A stretch of DNA of 64,000 bases from Spiroplasma endosymbiont of Panorpa germanica (GTDB taxonomy: Bacteria > Bacillota_I > Bacilli_A > Mycoplasmatales > Mycoplasmataceae): contig NZ_OZ026461.1 in NCBI RefSeq assembly GCF_964019765.1, positions 124,001 to 188,000 on the forward strand. The letters run 5' to 3'. Under the pieces are notes generated by a model, which was not told where the DNA came from, made no database searches, and was given only the letters and a program-made list of their open reading frames with translations. Below are positions 55,907 through 64,000 of this stretch, one piece after another. A program made the position numbers and the translations under genes. The first letter of the stretch is position 1. Each line of letters opens with the position of its first letter.

Positions 55907-57703
55907 TTGATTAATCTATTAGCAAGCGCGCAAAAAGAAAGTAATTTATTACGCGATTTTTTAGCAATTAGTACATGACAATCATTTTTAGCAATTTTCA
56001 TATTATTTTCAACAATAGCTGGTTTTTGAATATTCTTAAAATATGTTAAAATAAAATTCGTTTATCGAGTTTTAATCGGATTAGCAATCGGTTTAGTCTT
56101 TGGTGTTATAATACAAGCAATCATTGGCTTTCCTGCTGGGGGTTGATTCACTAGTGGTCAAGGTGGATGATGAGCCAAGACCGAGGCTGGAAACTGAGTT
56201 AACTTAAATAATTATTACTATGATTTTGGTGCTGGTTTTGTAAAAATAGGAACTCACAGCCAAGATCCTCAAGGATTTCCGTTCATCATGAATCAAATCT
56301 TCTCAGATGCTGCAGGTAAAAACGCTGTTTTTGGGGATTCTGTTGGAACACTAAATGGAGTTTGAAAAAATGAAATTCTTTGATTAAGTGAATTCTCAAT
56401 TTGAGCAACGTTATTTAAACAAATATTTATCAACGGAATATTAATGCTAACAATTCCAGTGGTATTCTTAGCTATCTTTAGAGTAACCTCAAAACCAAAA
56501 GTAACTGGTTTGAGTAGAATTACAATCAAAGGAGTTGGAATCCTATTACTTAATGTAACTGTAGCTTTTGCTATTACATTCTGAATTGGTTATGGTTTAA
56601 AAGTTGGAAAAGGCTTAGAGCTAGACCAACAAGCTCAAGGAGCTGGTTCAGCTGTTACAAAACCAATTCCACAAATTATTTGAGAGTATGTCCCAAGTAA
56701 CTTTGTTGCAGCATTTACCACTGGATTAATTATTCCTGTAATGGTAATCTCGGCATTAATGGGAAGCAGTGTAAAACTTTTATCAAAACGTCAACCTGAA
56801 AAAATGGAAAAATTAAGAAATTCAATGGACACTGGTTGAGATATTATTATGTCAATGTTAATGAATTTTATGAAAATTATGCCAATAGCTGTAATTTCAA
56901 TGATCTTGACTTCAATTACAACAAGACCAATTGGAGCTCTTCAATCTATTGGGTTAGTATTAGGAATCGGATACTTATCAATTTTAATTATGATGGTTCT
57001 AATGACCTTGTCAGTATGATTATCTGGGGTTAAAGTTGGAGCTTGATGAAAAGCGGCTTGAAAACCTTTAGTTCAAGGTTTTGCCACCCAATCAAGCAAT
57101 GCAACATTACCGGTTTCAATCTCAACATTAAAAGATGAAATGAGAGTAAAAGATAACGTCGTTGGTGTTATAGCTCCACTTTCAACCAGTATGGGATTAG
57201 TAGCCTGTGCGGGAGTCCAAGCCGGATTAGTAACAAGTTTATTATACACAGGTAGTGACAATGTAGCAGCAAGCTTTAGCTTGGTGGCTTTCTTCTTGAT
57301 GGCTTGATTTACAACAGTAATCGCCTCACTTGGAATTGCTGGGGTACCTGGAACTTCATCTGTGGTAACTGCTGGTGTACTTGGTGGTCTAGGATTTGGG
57401 GCTTACTATGCTTCGGTTTACGCTATAATTGGAGCACTTGATGGTTTATTTGATATGGGTAGAACTGGAGCCAATGTTATCGGGGGAATACAAGCAAATA
57501 CCCTGGTGGCGGTGAGTGAAGGTCAATTTGAAGAAGACTCCCCATTGTTTAGTAAGAAAAAAATGGAGACACTTCAAAAGCGTCAATTAAATATACAAAA
57601 AAAAGATGAAGCTAGAGAGCAAAAACTTAAAGAATTAGCTTTAAAACAAAAACAAGCGGCAGCTTTAAAATTAGAAAAGAAAAATACTAAGCCAAGCGCT
57701 TAG
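55907..57703 (+). CDS. Dicarboxylate/amino-acid:cation symporter (DAACS/GltP type)
   Basis: 598 residues, longer than typical GltP (~430). About 35 UGA-Trp and hydrophobic segments throughout. The serine-rich re-entrant loop ATQSSNATLPVSISTL and the second loop AGVPGTSSVVTAGVLGGL, with the substrate-binding helix FDMGRTGANVIGG, match glutamate/aspartate transporters. An extra soluble insertion lies near residues 75-165, and the C-terminus carries a charged coiled-coil-like tail (KQKQAAALKLEKKN). TTG 55907 is the start, fitted by AGAGGTAG. A weak hairpin terminates it. Confidence 0.87.
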
Positions 57704-57752
57704 CAAAAATAAAACAACATTAATAGAGCGTTGAAGATAAAATAACCAGTAG

Positions 57753-57793
57753 AAAAAGTGCTGTAGGGATTTTATTAGAACTGCTCTTTTTTT
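57753..57793 (+). terminator. Imperfect terminator before the second pyk
   Basis: AAAAAGTGCTGT (57753-57764) pairs with ACTGCTCTTTTT (57780-57791), ten of twelve pairs, with T following. Confidence 0.6.
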
Positions 57794-57970
57794 GTTCAAA
57801 AATCCGAAATTCAAATCAGTTTTTAAACCTTTTGAATCAAAAAGCTAACATTTTGAAGTGTAATCAATAATATTAAAACTAATCAAAATTTTATATATTA
57901 ATATTCATTTTTAGTGATTTTTTAAATTTATTTAGTTATAATCAAAAAGATAAGAAAATAGGAGATAAAA

Positions 57971-59413
57971 ATGAAAATTCACGATTTAAGCAACAAAATC
58001 AAACGTACCAAAATTATTACAACAATTGGTCCAAGTACTCACTCAAAAGAGAACTTATTTAAACTATATGAAGTTGGAATGAACACAATTCGTCTAAACT
58101 TCTCTCACGCCGACTTTACTGAGCATGGAGAAAGAATTGAATGAATCAAAACTTTACGTAAAGAAATTAAAAAACCAATTTCAATTTTACTAGATACTAA
58201 AGGACCAGAAATCCGTATTGGAAAAATGAAAGATGGAAAACAAGAAATCAAAGCTGGAAGTGAAGTAACAATTTTCACTAACCCTGCTGATTTTGGTAAA
58301 AAAGAATGTACTGCAAGCGAACTACAAATGTCATATGATATGAGTAAAGATGTTAAAGTTGGAGACACAGTTTTAGTTGACGATGGAAAACTAACAATGT
58401 ATGTAACTGCTGTTGATACTAAAAAAATGGAAGTAAAAGCAAAAGCCTTTAACCACCACTTAGTAAAAACTAACAAACGTGTTAACTTACCAGGAATCGA
58501 CTTTACACTACCTTTCTTGGCTGAAAAAGATTACAACGATATCAAATTCGGAATTCAACAAGGTGTGGATTATATAGCAGCAAGTTTTGTTAATACTGCA
58601 GAAAATGTGCACGAAATTCGCAAAATTTTAAAAGAAAATAAGGCTGATCATATTCAAATTATTTCAAAAATTGAATCTCAAATAGGGATTGATAACATTG
58701 ACGAAATTATTGAAGCTGGTGATGGAATTATGGTTGCTCGTGGAGATTTAGGATTAGAAATTCCTTACTATGAAGTACCTTACTGAGAAAAACAAATTAT
58801 TAGAAAATGTCGTGAAAAAGGTAAAATTGTTATCGTGGCAACTCAAATGTTAGAATCAATGACAGACAACCCAGCGCCAACTCGTGCTGAGGTAACTGAC
58901 GTTTATTGAGCAACTGAGTTAGGATCAGATGCAACAATGTTATCTGGAGAATCTGCAAACGGAGATTACCCATTTATTACAGTAGATACAATGGCTACAA
59001 TTAACAAACGTGCTGAAGTAGAATTCTACGGTAAGTTATATTACGAAAAACAATTAGAAAATGCTCGTAAAAATACATCAGGTCCTAGAGCTAAAATTGC
59101 TGACAAATTAGCAGAAAAAGCCAAATCAGGAACTTATGAATTTGCAATAGTATTATCTAAAACTGGTGAACTTTTAAAAACAGTTTCAAAATTCAGACCA
59201 AACGTAACAATCTTGGGAGTTAGTGAAGACCCTAAACTATATACTGCATTTGGTATTTGACATTCAATTTTCATGAACCACAGTAACGATATAAACAAAA
59301 TTCACGCTGATGAAAAAGCTTTAATCGATATTGCTAAATCATGAGGAGCTAAAATTGGTGAAAAAGTTTTAGTTGTGAGAAATGAAGATATCAAAGAAAT
59401 AACTGTAAAATAG
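57971..59413 (+). CDS. pyk: Pyruvate kinase (second copy)
   Basis: 480 residues, exactly as long as the first copy, with the same active-site motifs ([42 protein letters not shown]). It has its own promoter-like TATAAT at 57937-57942 and AGGAG before the ATG. The N-terminal part and the last ~100 residues differ clearly from copy one, but 58721-58895 differs from 53729-53903 at only about four bases. Both appear intact. Different regulation or kinetics is plausible, not shown. Confidence 0.96.
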
Positions 59414-59443
59414 TATCAAAATAAAACTTAATATTTTTTAATT

Positions 59444-59636
59444 CTTAAAGGACAAAATTTAATTTTCAAATTTTCAGAGAGCTGGTGTTTGGTGCGAACC
59501 AGTAAGCGAAATTTAAATTACTACCTTTTTTAAGGGATTACGCTAACGCGATAAAATTAAATTAAGATACAAGTTTTTAACTTGTAATTTAGGATGGTAC
59601 CGCAGAAAATGCTCCTTGTTAAGGAGCATTTTTTTG
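59444..59636 (+). promoter_or_regulatory. T-box riboswitch leader of thrS
   Basis: The T-box core AGGATGGTACCGCAG lies at 59591-59605. Antiterminator: AGGA (59591-59594) with TCCT (59613-59616) and GCA (59602-59604) with TGC (59610-59612), leaving the canonical 7-base bulge TGGTACC. The competing terminator is AATGCTCCTT (59608-59617) / AAGGAGCATT (59621-59630) plus T. Stem I shows AGAGA and an apical CTGGT...ACCAG; its base may pair AAAGG with CCTTT. ACT and ACC (59520-59525) are specifier candidates, both Thr codons. The UGGU bulge complements ACCA of tRNA-Thr at 15957. Uncharged tRNA-Thr would favour thrS expression. Confidence 0.92.
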
Positions 59637-59660
59637 TATAAATTTAAGGGAGAAAAAGAT

Positions 59661-61595
59661 ATGAAAATAATACTATTAGATGGCTCGGTTAGAGAATTTA
59701 ACAAACCACAGACTATCAAAGAAATCGCAACCTCAATCGCAACCAGTTTGGGCAAAAAAGTTGTTGGGGGAATTATTGATGAAAAACAAATTGTTGCCAG
59801 TGAGTTTATAATTGATTTTGATTGTCATTTAGAATTAATTACAGACCGTCATGACCAATTTTTAAATGTAGTAAATAATACAGCAGCATTAGTAACAGCT
59901 TTAGCAATCAAAGAACTTTATCCAAGCGTCAATGTGGCAGAAATTGAAGTTGAAGATGATGATGAGTTTGCTTTAACTTTTGATTGTGAACCACGTTTAA
60001 AATTAGAAGCTCTTGAAGAAATTTCAAATAAGGCAAAACAACTTATTAAGGAAAATATTGAAATCAAAGTTGAGGTAATCGATTCTAAGGAATTTAAAAA
60101 AGTATCTAACAACAATCCATATTTATCTGCTCTACTAGAAAAGCACCAATGCAAAAACAAAAAAGCGATTTTATTTAAACTAAAGGACTTATATGTAATC
60201 GGAAACTTTGCATCGTTGAGCAAAACCTCAGATCTAAAAGTTATTGAGGTTCAACAACTTTCAGGAAGTTACTTTTTGGGTAATGAAAAAAATAAAATGC
60301 TACAAAGAATTAATGGTATGGGTGGATTCAAAGTTGAAGAATTTAACAACCGTATAAAAGTTAAAGAAGAACGTAAAGCAAATGACCATCGAAAAATAGG
60401 AAAAGACTTAGAAATATTTCATCTAGATCAATTGGTTGGTCAAGGATTGCCGATTTGATTACCAAATGGAACAGTTTTAAAACAAGAAATTAAAAAATAT
60501 TTAATGGAAAAAGAATGAGAGTACGACTTTATCCAAATTGAAACTCCAATTATGGGTTCAAGTGAGCTATATAAAACTTCGGGTCACTGAGATCACTATC
60601 GCGAAGATATGTTCGCCCCTATGGTAATGGGAAATGAAGAATTAGTTTTAAAACCTATGAGTTGTCCGCACCACGTTTCAGTCTATCGACAACAACCAAG
60701 AAGTTATCGTGACTTACCAATTAGATATGCAGAACACGCACTACAACACCGTTATGAATCTTCGGGAAGTTTGACTGGTTTAGAACGAGTTAGAGCCATG
60801 GAGTTAACTGACTCTCACATTTTTGTAAGACCTGATCAATTAAAAAATGAATTTAAAAGATGTTTTAAACTGATTACAGAAGTACTAAGAACTTTTGATA
60901 TTCAAATTGACTACCTATCACTCTCACTCAGAGATCCAGAAGATAAGGAAAAATATTTCCCAGATGATAATATGTGAAACAAAGCAGAAGCAGAATTAGA
61001 AGAAACTCTAAAGGAATTAAACTTGGTTTATAAAACTATGATTGGGGAAGCTGCTTTCTACGGTCCAAAATTAGATATCCAAATCCGAACAGCATTGAAT
61101 CATGAAATTACTGTTTCAACACTGCAATTGGACTTCTTGTTACCAGAGAAATTTGATTTAAATTACATCAACCCAATTAATGAACTAGAAAGACCAATAA
61201 TGATTCACCGTGGTTTAATTGGAACTTATGAAAGATTTATTTCAGTATTACTAGAGCAAACCAAAGGGGTGCTTCCATTGTGATGTTCACCTAAACAAGT
61301 AAAAATCATTCCAATTAACTTGGAAAATGATATAAAATATTGTGAAGAAATTCATCAAATTTTGAAAAAAGAGTTTATTCGCAGTGAAATTGATACTCGC
61401 GATGAGCGCTTAAATTACAAAATCAGGGATGCCCAAATTAATAAAATCCCATTTCAACTTGTAATAGGTAAAAACGAGCAAAAAGACAAGACAATTACTT
61501 ATCGTCGTTATGGAAGTGAAGAACAAATTTGCTTACCAGTTGATAAATTTATGGAATTAATTAAAAACGAAATCAATTCCAAAGGAAAATTTTAA
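59661..61595 (+). CDS. thrS: Threonyl-tRNA synthetase
   Basis: 644 residues. An N-terminal TGS domain ([20 protein letters not shown]), an editing-like N2 domain without its zinc motif being obvious (HCQ-type residues around HQCKNK), then class II catalytic domain with the zinc-binding CPHH ([20 protein letters not shown]), motif 2 [20 protein letters not shown] and motif 3 [20 protein letters not shown]. An anticodon domain follows. AGGGAG precedes ATG 59661, directly after the T-box terminator. It attaches threonine to tRNA-Thr(TGT). Confidence 0.97.
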
Positions 61596-61630
61596 AAATA
61601 ACTCTTGATAGTTTTCAAGAGTTATTTTGA
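61595..61630 (+). terminator. Terminator after thrS
   Basis: 14-bp perfect stem AAAATAACTCTTGA (61595-61608) / TCAAGAGTTATTTT (61615-61628). Confidence 0.9.
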
Positions 61631-61698
61631 TAAAATATTAGCAAAATATTTTAATTATGATATTATTATAAAAGTTATTTTTTTAGAGGTGTAATTTA

Positions 61699-62841
61699 AT
61701 GAATAAAATTGAAAATGAAAATTATATTGCCAAACTAAATGAGACAATAGCAGAATTAGAAAAAATTGATTATTCTGCCTTAAATGTATCACACGGATTT
61801 CAAGCCGATGGGTTTTTGGGTGGATTTACAGCAGTAATCAAGAAAATAAAATATGCTTTCTACTTGCAAATATTGCTAGGAATTCTTGGAGGAATTGTTG
61901 CAGCTTCAGCTTATGTGGCGGTTGTGTACAGTACCAAAGGAATGCCAGCAAGCTTGGGTTGATTGAAAACACTTTTATCAGGTCTAATTTTTCCTGGAGG
62001 TATCATTATGATTACTTTCCTTGGAGGATCGCTATTTACTTCTCATAGTATGGCAACTTTACCCGTAATGCTAAACGCTCTAGATCGCAGACCGTTCTTA
62101 AAGGCGCTTTTCGCTACTTTATTGGGTAACATTATTGGTGCTTTAATTGTACCCTTGGTTTTCATGGGGACAGGCGCATTTACCGATACAGCATTTTATA
62201 ATGCAATGATAAATACCATAACTCATAAAATGTTTCAATTTGGAGAAGAGTTGGAACACGCCAGTTACGCAGTGCCAGAATTAAAATTTTGAATTATTGC
62301 AATGGTTTCATCATTATTCTCAGGAATTTTGTGTAACTTCTTGGTTTCAACAACATTGCCGATTACTTTTTCTTCGAAACACCCAATCGCTTCAATTATT
62401 GTTATGTTCTTTAGTTTAAGTTTCTTTGTTATTTCAGGATATAACCATGGTCCAGCCAACTTCTTCTTCTTTTGAAGTTGAATTATAATGTATATCCAGC
62501 ATCCAGAAACCTACCATGCCTTTGCGTGATGAGCACCACTAGCCTTCTTATTGGTTAATGTTATTCCAGCACTATTTGGAAACTGATTGGGTGGGGGATT
62601 GATTATGCCTTTAATTCTTTATTCAAACAATAAAGATTTAACACAATTATTGGTTAAGAAAATTATATACGAACGTGCTCAAGTTGCATTAAAAGAAGCT
62701 AAAGGTCAGGTTGTTATTACATCAACTGGGGCTGCAATTGATGCTGAACTAATTGAGGATATTAAAAAACGTCATTTAGAACAAAACGAACTTTTAAAAG
62801 AAGAAAAAAAATCCAAAAAAGAAGATAAGAAATTAGAATAG
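61699..62841 (+). CDS. Formate/nitrite-transporter (FNT) family channel, first copy
   Basis: 380 residues. The FNT core aligns by eye with FocA: the first half ends GGSLFTSHSMATLPVML (loop after TM2), TLLGNIIGALIVPL, and the pore histidine lies in GYNHGPANFFFFWSW (FocA: FEHSIANMF). The last helix is FGNWLGGGLIMPLI. A charged N-terminal ~50 residues and a Lys-rich C-terminal tail lie outside the core. FNTs carry formate, lactate or nitrite with a proton. The glutamate before the pore histidine is Asn here. GAGGTG precedes ATG 61699. The second copy follows after ten bases. Confidence 0.9.
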
Positions 62842-62851
62842 AGGTGAAACT

Positions 62852-64000
62852 ATGGAAATTAGTAAAAAAAATGCCAAGTTAAAGGCAAAATACGAAAAAC
62901 AAATTTCAGATTATGAAAGTATTGATTATTCAACACTAGATGTATCCCATGGTTTTGCAACTGATGGAGTACTTGGTGGATTTAGAGAAGTTGTAAACAA
63001 AATTCGATATACTTTTGCCTTACAATTCTTATTAGGAATTCTTGGAGGTCTATTATTTTCTGTGGCAGTTGTTGCAGCAGTTTATGGGACTAAGGCAATC
63101 GGAACAGATACTAGTCAAGCTGAACGCTTGTGAATCAGAAATATGATATCGGGAATAATTATCCCAGGAGGGGTTATTCTAATGACCTTCCTTGGAGGAG
63201 CTTTATTTACTAGACACTGTTTTGCCACTCTACCAACTATGTTGGGAGTAACAAAAAAAAGATTACTTTTTAAAGGTATGGTGGCTGTGCTTGTTGGGAA
63301 CTTTGTTGGTTCTTTAATTTTGGCCACAATATTTTTAGGTACAGGAGCTTATAAAGATAATGATTTTTCAGCAAGAGTTCTAGAAATTTCTAATCAAAAT
63401 CTATTTGGAGCTGGAAATAAAATCTTCCCATTACTAACAAGTACAGGAGATTTTGATTACTCAGGAGTTAAAACAGGAATTTGATTTCAAGCAATCTTCG
63501 CTTCATTAATATCTGGTTTTCTTTGTGGGATTTTAGCATCAGGAACTGGTGTGGTAACCCATGCTGATAAAAACCCAGTTGTTGGAATTGTGGTAACTTT
63601 CTTCTGTGTGCTGTTTTATGTTTTATCAAATTATAGTCATGGACCAAGTAATATGTTTTACTTCTGAAGTTTACTTTTCATGAAGTGATCTCATCCAGAA
63701 AACTTAACAATATTCAATGAGGTTTCAAATGCTTCAGGAGTTATAAATTCTTGGGGCGGAGTTGATATGAGTTTCTCAATGATTTTCTTAGGAGTAGCTT
63801 TAATTCCATCAATTATTGGTAACTGAATTGGTGGGGGAGTTGTAATGCCTTTCGTTTACTACCTAAACAATAAAGAGTACGTACAGGTTTTAGCTAGAAA
63901 AATGAAACTTGAATATGCTCAAGAAAATTTACGAGAATTGATCGCTTACTACGAGGGACCAATAAATCAAGGACTACCAACTTTAGAATCAACTAATACT
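62852..64000 (+). CDS. FNT family channel, second copy (3' end outside the window)
   Basis: 383 residues are visible and the frame is still open at the window end. It is clearly related to the first copy: the same start pattern (IDYSTLDVSHGFATDG against IDYSALNVSHGFQADG), GGALFTRHCFATLPTML, VLVGNFVGSLILAT, pore histidine in NYSHGPSNMFYFWS and IGNWIGGGVVMPFV. Here Ser precedes the pore histidine. AGAGGTG lies before ATG 62852. Tandem arrangement suggests duplication and perhaps a shared pentamer or separate substrates (inference). Confidence 0.9.

Noticed and set aside
57971-59413. Second pyk as a pseudogene
   Set aside because: It is full length, has all active-site motifs, a ribosome site and a promoter-like box.
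61635-61662. A/T inverted repeat AAAATATT...AATATTTT before the FNT genes as an operator
   Set aside because: It is short, made only of A and T, and expected by chance in this DNA; nothing else supports it.

Overview
The window is a piece of an AT-rich Mollicutes chromosome. In-frame UGA codons fall at conserved tryptophan positions throughout (for example Gly-Asn-UGA-Lys-Met in triose-phosphate isomerase), so genetic code 4 applies. Gene content (GatCAB, KtrAB, PotA-PotB-PotCD, FNT transporters, a ROK/GH1 beta-glucoside pair, an ornithine/alanine-racemase-like enzyme, a lipoprotein with a VVAC lipobox) and the tRNA cluster order point to the Spiroplasma/Entomoplasma/Mesoplasma group. That placement is inference, since no 16S gene is present. 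Genes are dense and almost all on the plus strand. The exceptions are a hypothetical gene at 2.2-2.6 kb, ktrA at 12.2-12.9 kb and a rhodanese/flavoprotein pair at 34.2-35.5 kb. I see no insertion sequence, prophage, CRISPR array or rRNA, and no unexplained gap above 300 bases.

Layout. 0-2.1 kb: the end of a membrane protein, a DMT permease and a small membrane protein. 2.2-4.4 kb: a minus-strand hypothetical and a large polytopic membrane protein. 4.4-9.6 kb: ligA-gatC-gatA-gatB. 9.7-12.2 kb: an ABC permease/ATPase pair. 12.2-15.6 kb: divergent ktrA/ktrB, then folD. 15.7-17.4 kb: tRNAs Asn, Glu, Val, Thr, a PLP racemase, then tRNAs Lys and Leu. 17.5-21.8 kb: small membrane proteins, and a beta-glucoside unit (ROK kinase plus GH1) preceded by a perfect 30-bp palindrome. 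21.8-26.9 kb: the polyamine ABC operon, ending in a 1024-residue permease/coiled-coil/binding-protein fusion. 27-29 kb: a lipoprotein and ten tRNAs. 29-33 kb: tpiA, a HAD phosphatase, gpmI. 33.1-36.6 kb: trxB, a rhodanese, a flavodoxin/ferredoxin-reductase-like protein, tsaE, tsaB, tRNA-Ser. 36.8-42.3 kb: a hypothetical, proS, a hydrolase, a DUF402 protein, lepA. 42.4-46.5 kb: five poorly characterised genes, including a metallopeptidase and a protein with a C-terminal J domain. 46.6-61.6 kb: typA, eno, PAP2, ruvX, hpt, pfkA, pyk, an NADH-oxidase-like flavoprotein, a dicarboxylate symporter, a second pyk and thrS behind a T-box leader. 61.7-64 kb: two tandem FNT channels, the second cut by the window end.

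How the genes fit together. tpiA, gpmI, eno, pfkA and two pyk genes supply much of glycolysis. The NADH-oxidase-like protein would reoxidise NADH. The FNT pair may export lactate or formate. ROK plus GH1 would feed glucose-6-phosphate from imported beta-glucosides. GatCAB, ProS, ThrS, TsaB/TsaE, LepA, TypA and 17 tRNA genes serve translation. The thrS T-box can be matched to a tRNA-Thr in the same window: its UGGU bulge complements the tRNA 3' end ACCA.

The most interesting points are the palindromic operator candidate, the pyk paralogues with a patch suggesting gene conversion, the T-box, a probable AUA start codon, the PotCD coiled-coil fusion, altered residues in the FNT pair, and the uncharacterised 42.4-46.5 kb locus.
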